The notes below the pieces were generated by a model that was not told where the DNA came from, did no database searches, and saw nothing but the letters and a program-made list of their open reading frames with translations. 64,000 nt of DNA from Furcasterigmium furcatum (Eukaryota; Ascomycota; Sordariomycetes; Glomerellales; Plectosphaerellaceae). This document shows, piece by piece, positions 9,933 to 19,567 of this stretch. The position numbers and the translations under genes are program-made. The stretch spans positions 2,763,626 through 2,827,625 of the forward strand of contig BCIA01000002.1 of NCBI GenBank assembly GCA_001599815.1, in the 5' to 3' direction. Numbering within the stretch: the stretch's first letter is position 1; the number at the start of each line of letters is the position of its first letter.

Positions 9933-11920
9933 ATGCAGTCTCCCCGGCCCGCCCTCATGATCGGCACCATCCTGCGTGATCATCCGCTAGGTTTCTACGA
10001 TCTCCCTCCCGGTGATGCCGCCATAGCCATGGCCTCTGGTACATCCAACCGGCTGCACATTCTCTTCCGAGCCGTGTCGACCCTCCTGAACAACGTCGGC
10101 CTCATCAGCCTGGTTCTCTTCCTTGCCATCCTGGCCTTGGCCGGACAGACTGGTATCGCCCACCCGCTGTCGATCATCATCGCCGTTGTCGGACTCGTGG
10201 AGATTTTGTTCTACCTCGCGTGGTTTCTTCCGTACCGATCGCGTCTGCAACGTCCAGGGCCCAAGCCAGTGGCCCTGTCTCGGACCCTTAGGAAGCAGCT
10301 CTTTGCCAAGGGCCTGGAGCACACCAAGGACATCGAGCTGTATGTTCGAGGATGGTTTCAAAAGGCGCAACTGGCCGACATTGGGGTCGAAGGTGTCAAG
10401 GACTGGCTCCTGTGGGCGCTTCTCGAGTACGTTATCCCGGAGACCATTTTCCCTTATTCCGGCTGTTTTAGGATCTTGCTCCTAAGACACCAAGAGTAAC
10501 TCCCAACACATCCATACAAGGCAACTACTGACTCCGCGGGTCGATAGCCGCGCCGGTGATCCCGGGGAAGATGATACCGAGCTCAATGAGTATGTCGAGG
10601 AGCTAGAGCAGAAGGGGGAGCTCAATATCAGAAAAGGGGCCGGCGACGCGGAGCCCATTCGCCTGGCGTTTGATCCGGTCAAGATAAGGCATCGAAGCTT
10701 GTCTTTCTATTCGGTCAGTCCCTCGTAGACTGAATGTCCACGGCTTAGAAGAACGTTGCTGACAAGAGCAGGCTGTTGGCCTCGTCGACTTGATCACAAC
10801 AACCGCCCTTCTGGCCAAGGGCTTCAAATATTACAGACAACCACGCTCGTCCTTTATATCGACGTTTCCATTTCGATTCAAGACCCTCCTCTTCGCCTTT
10901 GAGTCTGCCTACCCGCAGCTCTCGTACTTCTACCGGCCGCATAAATCAGCCGACAAGCGGCCTATCGTCCTCCTCCACGGAGCTGGTCTTGGACTCGTCT
11001 CATATCTTCCCTGGCTGTTCTCACTCCCACCAGATGTCGGCGTCCTGGCCGTCGAGTTCCTCCCTATATCCAGCCGCATCACCGCACCTCTCCCGCCGAC
11101 TCACGAGCTCGTCGCCGGGCTCGCCGCCGTCCTCGGCAACCACCTGAATAAGGGGAGCGAAAACGACGACTTTGTTCTGGTCGCTCACTCCTTCGGGACC
11201 CTCCTCGTCTCCCCCCTCCTCCAGCGCCCTGACATCGCCTCCCGCGTCAACTCGGTCATCATGGCCGACCCGCTACCCTTCCTCGTCCACCTCCCCGACG
11301 TCGCTTACAACCTCACCCGCCGCCCGCCGCGTCCTGACCACCCGAGTGACTGGCAGCTGCGCTACTTCGCTACCGATCCCAACATCGCGCACACCATTGC
11401 CCGACGCTTCTGCTGGCATGACTTCGTCCTCTGGACCGAACAGCTCCACGGACGTAGGACTACGGTCCTCCTTGCCGGCGCTGACGGGCTGGTCAACCCC
11501 GACGCCATTGCGAGCTACATCTACTACGGCGATCACAACTACACCCGCCAGGACCGGCAGGAGTGGCGCACGACGCCGGGGCGATGGAGCGGCCAAGAGG
11601 AGCTCGCGCTCTTTTACCTCGACGAAGAGGAGCACGGGGAGACGTTCCTGAGCCGGCGGGGGAGGCAAGCCCTGGGGAAGGTTGTCGGGACGTATTGCGA
11701 GAGGAGCGTTGCCTGGACGTCGAGGTTTGCGGAGGAGATCAAGCTGGGACGCATGGATAGCTCGGCTTCGACGGTAGCGAAGCCTTCCGAGGAGGGGGGC
11801 GGGATCGGTATGGCGAGAACATCGGCAGACGCGATGCCGAGAATGTCGGAGTATGGGGATGCGGGCGGTAATGATCCCATGACGCGGTACTCGGAAGCAT
11901 CGAGGCTGTCGCGGACATGA
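9933..11920 (+). CDS. Membrane-anchored alpha/beta hydrolase-fold protein
   Basis: Exons 9933-10426, 10548-10713 and 10772-11920 give about 602 residues. The N-terminal third has two hydrophobic helices (about residues 48-70 and 76-98), then an acidic linker rich in Glu/Asp. The C-terminal half is an alpha/beta hydrolase: IVLLHGAGLG is the oxyanion strand-loop, VLVAHSFGTLL is the nucleophile elbow (AHSFG, with Ala in place of the usual first Gly), and HGRRTTVLLAGADGLVN is the acid strand. A catalytic His is not obvious; the YYGDHNY region is a candidate. The tail (about 60 residues) is Ser/Arg/Met-rich. Intron 1 is introner-like copy B. Start choice: the frame is open to a GTG at 9861, but the first in-frame ATG is 9933; Met at 10029 is possible. 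Family members of this layout are uncharacterised lipase-like proteins. Confidence 0.8.
10427..10547 (+). repeat. Introner-like intron, copy B (121 bp)
   Basis: This is the first intron of the alpha/beta hydrolase gene, in phase 2. Its 5' block (46 bases from GTACGTTATCC) and 3' block (21 bases ending GATAG) match copy A at 2575-2649 at 39/46 and 19/21 positions. Between the blocks it carries 54 bases where copy A has 8. Removing it joins Leu-Leu to an Asp-Arg-Ala-Gly sequence and keeps the frame open; reading through meets a stop at 10497-10499. It is therefore a genuine intron. Confidence 0.8.
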
Positions 11921-12020
11921 TGCTCCTGGGCCGAAGCAGATGGAACGGATAATCGTGAATTAGAGTCCCAACCTACGGTGGTATATACATCCTCACCGTG
12001 ACCGTTCAACTCGTCGTGAA

Positions 12021-12875
12021 CTACTTGGGCGCATCAGTCAACGGCACATATCGCACTCCGAACAGTCTCTTCTTCTCGATCGAGCCATCCGCCTTCTTGT
12101 CGATGGCCCAGACGTACTGCTCCCCATACCCGCGTTCATCCTCGACCGGTATGAACAATCTGTCGCGGTTAATTACGCGGGGATGACAACGTCATCAGGG
12201 GTAAAACTCACCTCCCTGGCGCCCTCAGCTGGTCAACCAGCTCCTGGTGCAGCGTCACCGCCGCTGCGCCAACGTGAATCGCATCCCACCCCTCCCCCCT
12301 TGCCTCCTCTCCCTCCCGCGGCTCCTCCTTCCACCCCTTTCTTCCATCTCCAACACGGAATCTCACCTTGCCAGACTCCAAAAACTCTTTACCCTCATCG
12401 CTCTTGGCCATATTCACCTCCCCCAGCTCCTTCAGCGCCTGGATGTGCTCAACACCAACCACCAGGCCCTCTGGCCCTACGAGTTCCGCAAGGAGATGCG
12501 TCAGGTACCCGGACCCGGAGCCGATGTCCAGCACCCTCGGCGCCGGACGCTCCTCCGTCGGTACGAGAAAGGAGAGCAGCGACTCGGCCGCCGTGGCGTG
12601 CATGTGCGGCGCCGAGATGGTGGCCTGGTGTCCGATGGACTGCGGAGAGTCGGCATAAGGGTTTCTTGGGGCGTAGTGCGCGCGGTCAACCTGGGCAGCT
12701 GTTAGCTAGGACTAATTCGGGAAGTTTGTTTCTCGCAGTCCGGTCCTGGAGGCGTGGCGTGCGGGAAACTCGCCTTCAGAAAGGCATCCTTGACGCGCTG
12801 GTCGGTGATGAGACCGTTGCGCCAGAGGTTCTCGATGAGGTCCCTGTTCGAGGCGCCGCTGCTGCGCCAGGCCAT
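12021..12875 (-). CDS. PCMT1/pcm homologue: Protein-L-isoaspartate O-methyltransferase
   Basis: Cytosolic repair enzyme that methylates L-isoaspartyl residues in aged proteins using S-adenosylmethionine. Exons on the minus strand are 12875-12774, 12690-12212 and 12159-12021, giving 239 residues. KDAFLKVDRAHYAPR, ISAPHMHA, VLDIGSGSGYLTHLLAELVG (SAM-binding motif I) and KKRLFGVRYVPLTD are all diagnostic. The acidic insert near EEPREGEEARGEG is longer than in the mammalian enzyme. The first intron begins GCGAGT instead of GT. Phase and homology (AFLK joined to VDRAHY) leave no good GT alternative, so it is read as a GC-AG intron. The 3' end converges on the alpha/beta hydrolase, 100 bases between stops. 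Confidence 0.92.
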
Positions 12876-13571
12876 CCTAAAAACTTGGCTCAGGCCGCTG
12901 AAGGGCTTTTGGGTGTATGAGCTAGGTGAGAAGACGGCTGGGAGGAGTGGGAGGAGTGTGAGAGCTCGTTTGAGGGTGAAGCGTGGAATGGTGGCGAGTC
13001 GGCGATGTCTGGGGCGTGTGAGTAGTCGTTCGTGGTCAAGTCGTCCTCAGGGGATGCTCAGTTCAGCGATGTACCGTTGTTGGGCGCGATGAGCTCCGAT
13101 GTGGCGTATGATTCATAAAGAATGGAGGGTTGACGTGGAATGATGCAATGCCATATAGGACATGTTGGAGATGTTGATGAGGGGACGATACTTCTGAATT
13201 AGTACTTATTAGTAAGGGATGCATGCCTGGCACATCGGCAGGGAACCTGCTGTCCTCCCTCCCCTTCTCCCCGCCACGCCAGTTGAACTATGCTGGCGAT
13301 CCCTTGAGCCAGGCTCTATTGGTATCTCATAGACTGTCAGAATCAAACCATCAACTTGGTTCCGAGGCCATTCGGACGCCCGAAAATTGCCAGCACCGAC
13401 CATCACCGCACTCCCCATGTAGTGGAAGATTGGACGTGAAGAGATAGTCAAGTATATGTATTGACTCTATACGCAATGAGACAGGCACTCGGCCATCGTG
13501 TCACAGCGGAGACGTATAATTCCAACCCGATTAGAAACGCCGGTATACCCCCCATGTCCCATGCTCGATGC
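12876..13571. other. Intergenic: isoaspartate methyltransferase promoter and BSD2-like 3' region
   Basis: About 700 bases with no recognisable gene. Both flanking genes are on the minus strand, so the left part is the methyltransferase promoter and the right part the 3' UTR of the BSD2-like gene. The open frames present are antisense shadows. Confidence 0.45.
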
Positions 13572-14712
13572 CTATACCGCGCGCTCCGACGACTCGCCCT
13601 CCGCCACAATCGGCACGGGCAGCCCCCGGTCCGGGCTCTGCAGCACCAGCTGCTCGTGTCTCCTGGCCTTGAGGTACTCGGAAATCGACTTGATCAGGAG
13701 GAACCATCCGCCGATCATCAGGAGGTACGAGATCCACTCGGACCCTGTGATCTCGTCGAAGCCGCCCGAGTCGCCCGTCACCTCGTTTGGGTCAAAGTTG
13801 TGGCTGTTCGGGTTCGGCGGGTCGGCGTAGCCGTCCTGCCCGTCCATCTTGGGAGCCGGGTCACTGGCGCTGGGGGCGCGGAGCATGAACCCGTACTGGA
13901 TGAGGGTGACGCCGAGGCCGGCACGTGAGCCGTTCTTGGCCGCATGGGTCGAGTGGAGGAGGTACGTGAGGAGGAAGCCGACGAGCTGGAAGGACATGGA
14001 GATCATGGCGTTCCATACGAAGCTGAAGAAGGAGCCGACAGGCATGCCGTCGATGAAGACCTCGTCAGGGCCGCCCAGGCCTGGTGCGAGGATGGTGGTT
14101 TCCCAATAGGGGGGCGCGGCATCTGCGGCTGCTTGTTCGTAGGTCTGGCATTGTCCATTAGCATACTTTCTCAATGGCCTAAATCATGCGACGTACCGGA
14201 GGCTGCTCATCCTTCTCTTCGGTGCCGCGTTCCGGCTTGGCCATCAAATTCGAGAAGACGCCCTCGTTCTGTTGACCGCCGCCGTAGATGCGGAACGGCG
14301 ACTGCGAATTCCCTGTGGAGGGATCTGTTGGTGGCGCGGCCCGGCTGTTCGAGGCGGCTGCCCTGGCATTTGGCACGGCGGGCTGCGAAGGCTCGCGGGA
14401 GACGGGGAACGAGTTTCCCCGGACGAGGCGCTGGCGATCGTCGACTTCGTCGTCGCTATCGTCGCCGTCGGCATCGAACGCATCTTCCAGGTCGGGGTTC
14501 ACCCGGTTTATCCGCTCGCGCGATGATTGTCTCGAGTGAAATGATGGCGGAGGAGAGTTGGGGATTGGCTGGGAGGAGAGACGGCTCGTCGGCTCGTCTT
14601 GGTCGTGCGCGTTCACCTGGAACATGTCAGTTAGAGTCTGTCTGGACGCCAATGCACCGAGAAGGATGCAAAGCGAGGGTCCATAACATACGCGCTCATA
14701 TCGTCCCGCCAT
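13572..14712 (-). CDS. BSD2/Ndfip-like adaptor (NEDD4/Rsp5 ligase-interacting membrane protein)
   Basis: Exons 14712-14692 (7 codons), 14616-14197 and 14144-13572 encode 337 residues. The N-terminal half is hydrophilic and rich in Asp, Ser and Arg. The exon 2/3 junction creates QPPTYEQ, a PPxY motif that in this family docks the WW domains of Rsp5/NEDD4 ubiquitin ligases. The C-terminal half has three hydrophobic segments (about GSFFSFVWNAMISMSFQLVG, then AGLGVTLIQYGFML, then ISYLLMIGGWFLLI), matching the three-helix BSD2/Ndfip (DUF2370) fold. The expected role is sorting metal transporters and misfolded membrane proteins from Golgi to vacuole. It is divergent from a complex III assembly gene, with 835 bases between starts. 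Confidence 0.85.
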
Positions 14713-15547
14713 CTTGTGTCTGTGGTATGTTACTGACGATGGGGCCGAAATGTACTCGACGAGGCCCCTTTTGCCACCGCGACCAGGCGTCGGTGGAAGA
14801 GGGATGTCGAGATGCGGAGAAGTGGTTGGAGGTGAAACGCAGGGAACGAGGGAGCGAAGGAGACGCCGAAATGGAGGCGGGTATCGTCGAAGGTCAGAGG
14901 AGGCGCAAATAAAAAGAAGAGATCGAGTCGAAAGTAGGGCCTCAAGGCAGGGCGGGCCGGTGATGAATGGCGAAATCAAAGACAAAGGTTCGGGCTGTTG
15001 GAGGTGTTGACGAATGGACGGATGTAGGTAGAGTACGTACCCCTTGGTTCCCGCTCGTCTGTCGCGGAGAGTCGGGTGGCCGCATGATCAGGCAACCGAA
15101 GTCCGTCCAGCAGGTACCTCCCTCCCAGCATTCCGCATCCGCTTGCCCCGGCGGCCAATCATCGGGAGGCAGCCGGGCGGCCTTCAGCGGACATTTGGGC
15201 TTGACCGAGTCGACCGAGCCCCTGGAAAGCGCTGGAAGCATGAAGGGTACAGGGGACTTCTCTCAGGGTCGACGAATCAGACGCAGCCAAATCGGGAGAA
15301 TCATGCCCACGCCGACACGGCCTCGAACTGCAACAGACCCCACTTGTAGGTGCTGCGCTGCTCGGGTCGGGTAACTTTGGCTCAGAAAAAAAGTCCTGAC
15401 GTCTTCAGCTGTGACAGCTACCGCGCAGCAGCATCGCCACCTCAAGTCGAGGCGTCACTCCCATTGCAGGCATCTACACGACCTGTGCCAGACAATGTCG
15501 TGAACCGAGACCTATTCTCCTTCAAGACGACCACGAAACCCGACACA
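14713..15547. other. Divergent promoter region (BSD2-like / UQCC2-like)
   Basis: This segment should hold leaders and promoters for both directions. A purine-rich run on the plus strand (about 14790-14940) corresponds to a C/T-rich leader of the minus-strand gene. No gene is recognised here; open frames are out of phase with known proteins. Confidence 0.45.
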
Positions 15548-16040
15548 ATGGCGCGCCCAGCAGGCGTACGTTCTTCTACCCGCCTCTCTCGCTCCCTCCA
15601 CATGCGCTGACCCAGATTCTCCGACGACAGCAAATCGCCAAGCACTACCAGCGCGCCCTGGCCATGTGGCCCAAGGATGAGCTGCGTCCCCAGGTTCAGT
15701 TCGCCGACTTCGTCAAGCGCGGTGTTGAGAAGAGGCTCGCCGCAGGAAAGACGATAAACGAGGAACAGGAGCTCAAGCAGCTCAACGCTCTGTACAGTCT
15801 AGCCGAGGACCGGTACATCGACAAGGTGCGTACCCATCGCCATGGGACACCAACCACATCATGGATGAAGGACTGACAAAACCCTCCCAGTTCCATCTCC
15901 GCCTGCGGGGTCAGATTCTCAACCCGAACAGCCAGCCGCAATACTTCCAGGACCTGCTCCGAGAGCTCGAGGAGGCGCCCAGCAGGAGCTGGCTGCAGAA
16001 CGTTTCCAAGAGGCTGACCGGCATGTTCCGCTGGGAGTAG
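15548..16040 (+). CDS. Probable complex III assembly factor, UQCC2/Cbp6-like
   Basis: Three exons, 15548-15565 (6 codons), 15616-15825 and 15891-16040, encode 125 residues, the same size class as human UQCC2. After a short MARPAG lead the motif HYQRALAMWPKDELRPQVQF matches the Y-x-R-x-L-x-x-WP-x-D pattern of the UQCC2/Cbp6 family. These mitochondrial proteins help translate and stabilise cytochrome b. The remainder is helical and charged, ending RLTGMFRWE. All intron borders (GTACGT, GTGCGT donors; CCCAG acceptors) are in phase 0. Family assignment is by pattern and could be wrong for another small LYR-like mitochondrial protein. The next gene downstream (citrate carrier) is convergent. Confidence 0.72.
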
Positions 16041-16358
16041 GCGGCCCTGCGGCTAGATTCGATTTTCGATTCACCTTGCCATCTATCACTTTGTGCCGAT
16101 ATTGGAGGCCGACATGATACCCACGACCGATGAGGATACGCGGTAATAGTCGCGAGCAGAGGGGAAATCCCCGCGATTGTCACTGACATCAGGACGCAAA
16201 ACCGCGTTGTAACTTTTGTTGTATACCAAGGACATCCCCCTGTACACTATTTGTACAACAGCCCGGCGCGGAGCCGGAAGAACAATTCTAGAGTTTATCC
16301 CCAAACGCCGCTGATGTTGATATTCCGCTCCTCGCCCACTCGTTCCTCGAGGCCGCCC
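16041..16358. terminator. Convergent 3' region between UQCC2-like and citrate carrier genes
   Basis: About 320 bases between two stop codons. It should hold both polyadenylation regions. No canonical AATAAA is evident and no gene is seen. Confidence 0.35.
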
Positions 16359-17515
16359 CTAAATGATCTTGCCCTCTGGGTCCAGCTTGGCCATGAAGTC
16401 CATCGACTTCTCATACATGGTGAATACCAGTCCTCCGCTCACGACCAGCCGCGCCAACCTCGGCAGCGCGCCGCTCCAGAAGGTCAGCACGCCCTCCTGC
16501 TTGAAGATTAGCGCCGCACAGCGGAAACTGTTCCCGTACAGCTGCCGCGCCTCGATACTCTGCATGCGCGTCTTGATGGTGTCGAGCGGCTGCGTGACGT
16601 AGACGGTGATGAGGCCCGCGATGCCGCCCATTGCGAATGTCCCAGCGGCGCCGAGCTTCTCCCCCGGCGCCGTGTAGCTCTCGGCGAGCTGCTTGAGCAT
16701 GTTGTATGACCCGAAGCGCGTTGCCGAGTTGGCCGCCTGCCGCGCTGTCGTGGGCACGAAGCCCTGGAAGAAGCCGCGGATGCCACGCTCGCGGGCGATG
16801 ATGGGTACGGCGTGGAGGAAGCCGCGCATGCGGGGCTTGGGAGATTTTTTGTCATCGATGCTGGCAAGCGGGTTAGAGGGGCCGGAGACTCAGGAGGGTT
16901 TGGAGGGGTTTGGACGTACAGTGTCGTCTTGATACTCTCAAAGGGCGTCACGGCGAGGGCGGACTCGGTGACACCGGCGCCAAAGCCGGCGATGACGGTC
17001 TTGGGGCCAGAGATGTTGCCGTCGGCATCGGCGAGGAGTGTCTTGTACTGGTCGAATGCGACGAATCCTGGGTTTTATTAGCGTCGGGAACACTGCCTGC
17101 CTCTCCTCATCGGTGGGCGCTACGCACGAATGCCAGCCTTGAGCGAGTTTCCAATGATCAGCGTCGTGCAGCCTGCGTACCACTGGCTTCCGAATGGCGG
17201 CCAGGGCAGCTTCTGGCCATTGGGGAGGTGTCTGTTGAGCTGGGACCGAGTCTTTGCGACTGGAGAGCGGGGGGTTGTCAGTGGGGAGCAGGAGGGTCTT
17301 GTCGGCGGCAGGACGTACACTCGGCAGGGTATGTGATGGCTGAGAGGATGTGTTAGCTGGTTGCCTTATACCGTCCAGTCCAGACAGAGCTCGAGACAGC
17401 TTGACTCACCAATCTCAAGAGCACCCGCGGTCGAGCCAGCGATGATGGACCGCAGGACGGTAGGGCCTCCCTGCTTGGTGGCGGGCGCCTCGTCCTTTGC
17501 CGTCGCGGAAGCCAT
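16359..17515 (-). CDS. CTP1 homologue: Mitochondrial tricarboxylate (citrate) carrier
   Basis: Inner-membrane antiporter exchanging citrate for malate or other acids. Five exons on the minus strand (17515-17410, 17339-17319, 17259-17128, 17067-16920, 16860-16359) give 302 residues, the standard mitochondrial carrier length. The three repeat signatures P-x-D/E-x-x-K/R are present as PAEFAKTR, PFESIKTT and PLDTIKTR. RGFFQGFVPTTARQAANSATRF is the stretch that separates CTP from related carriers. Exon 2 is only 21 bases and encodes most of the first signature. The frame is continuous across all four introns. The N-terminus (MASATAKDEAPATKQGGPTV) is short and uncleaved in most family members. Confidence 0.94.
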
Positions 17516-19567
17516 TGTTCTGGAGGGGTGACGACTGTGAGGGGCGGAGGTGCTGTGGTTGCTGTCGAGAGAGGTCCGTCCCGCGGTCGATTATCGTCGT
17601 CGCTGAAGGTAGCTGTTGGTGGTGGACCAGAAAAATGTCCGTGGCGCCGTCACGTCAATTCGGTCCGCCGACGGTCGGAGTCCGACAGTACTGGCTGGTG
17701 GGGCCGCCTGCCGCGGGCGAGCTGAATCACATCCGCCGTGCTATAATCTGGAGCCGAGGTAGTAAGGAGGACTGGAAGGTCTGGCCCATGCTGTCGGCTT
17801 TACAGACATCTCCAGGAACAGATTTAACTTGAGTACTGGCGTACCATATCTTGGGAATCTGGAATTCTTTCGCGGCGCGGGCTGAGCTCTGTTTGCCCAT
17901 AAACCTGAAGCCCTCCTGGCCCAGCCGTCGCGGTGTCTCCTGGTCTTGGGGACATGTGCAAAAGTATTCCAGAGCTATATCAAGACCTATATGCTGGGTC
18001 ATCTATCTCGAGACCCATTGGTGGCGGCGATGATCCAAGTCCCAGCAGACTGCTGTGGTTCTTCTCAGTCATCTGGGTTCTGTTCCACAGGACGGGATGT
18101 GACCTATGCACAATTCAAGTTGTTGCTGGCGGGTGCCCGTCTTGGGATGACCAGAAGACAGTACATATTTACACGAATGTTCTTAAGCACTGTCTCTTAG
18201 TGCCTATTAGGCACCTAGATAGTGGCCGCCACAGTGCGTCACCATCCCTGGTGGAGGCCGCCACAGATGGCGCGGCCGCCGGATCGGGTGGACCTGAACC
18301 CTGACGTGTTCTTCTTCAGCGGTCCCAGGCCTCTGGACAATGGACGCGGCTGCCCCGTAACACACGCTGGACGTTTGTGCTAGACTCTCGGCCATTGTAA
18401 CGACCTTGGTGGATGTTGCCGTCAATAAGTTGGGGCGCCACCACACACACGGATCTCGTGCGCTCAATTAGGCATCGACACGACGTCGACACGATCTCGA
18501 CCATGGCCGAATCAGGAGGCAATGATGAAGATGCCCCTGATTCACTCGATGCCGCAGCACGATGTGCATGGTCCTGCCGCCATCGCCATCCCTGGGCGCC
18601 CGTCTGTCTGTCTTGGCTCTACTGAGGTGGCAGAATTGCATCCAGGTTACCCAGGATAGAAAGGACGATGATCCAAAAGGCCGGCCCTGGTCCCTTGGCC
18701 CTTGGGTCAGCTCCCGATGATCAGCCCGGCAGTTGGGAAAGACGCCGCGCGCCGCAGCCTGGGGCAAAAATAGCACAGGGATCAGTCGTGTTGCAGAGGG
18801 CACAGCCTCCATCCCGGCTGGGCCAGTGAGTGAGTACGAGTACTACAGCGTAATAGAAGTACAGAGACGCTTGTTCCCGTGCGGTGGCTGATGACGACGA
18901 CGTCCAGCAGAAACACCAGAAAACATCTTGGTTCGGCGGTGTTTGTCTGCCGGAATTCCTTTCATGCACCGCTGTTTTACTCGTTTCTCTCCTCGTCGTT
19001 CTCTTTCATCATCGTCATCTGAGCCAACTTTATTTTCGAACGCGCATCCTGGCAGTAGCATCTTAGCTCGAGTCAGGAGTATCTATCTGCTGGGCTCGTG
19101 TTTGTTTTGTGTTACGTGCCGGACTCGAGGCCATATTCATACTTATCTCAGCCATCCTTTCGTACACGCTTCACGCCTCCTGCCTTTCGTACCTACCTGA
19201 CTGCGAGGCAAACTCTCCGCCGCAATTTCCTCTGCTCCAGCCAAACTCGCCAAGGTCATCATCATCCATTTTCATATCCTTACCACAGTAATCCTTCTCT
19301 TGCATCAACAGGCCAATCGATTCACAAAAAGAACCGGAGAGATCGGCGGGATCCTCAACGCCCAACGACCCCTGTTTCCTACTTCTTACTATTCTCGTCG
19401 TCTGCCCGGCAACAAACACCACCAAAAAGCCCGCGTAATCCTCCCGACTCATCCATCAGCACGTGCCCTTCTTCGCCGCATTCTCTTCTCACTTATTTCT
19501 GAAGAACCAACATTGCAAGAAGCGACAGGCTTGCCAGAAACTCACTGGCCCCTGAGACCCTATCGCG
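17516..19567. other. 2 kb divergent intergenic region
   Basis: Lies between the minus-strand citrate carrier and the plus-strand proline-rich gene. No gene, tRNA or transposon is recognised. From about 18,940 to 19,560 the plus strand is strongly C/T-rich, typical of a long fungal 5' UTR of the proline-rich gene. Open frames in this stretch are low-complexity Ser/Pro/Thr products of that composition. Confidence 0.5.

Noticed and set aside
12183..12920. 245-codon plus-strand frame over the methyltransferase
   Set aside because: Proline/alanine-rich shadow; the minus strand encodes a conserved enzyme.
17141..17320. Reading straight through the short introns of the citrate carrier as coding
   Set aside because: It would add residues that break the carrier signature. 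The spliced form gives ITYPAEFAKTRSQLNR in frame.
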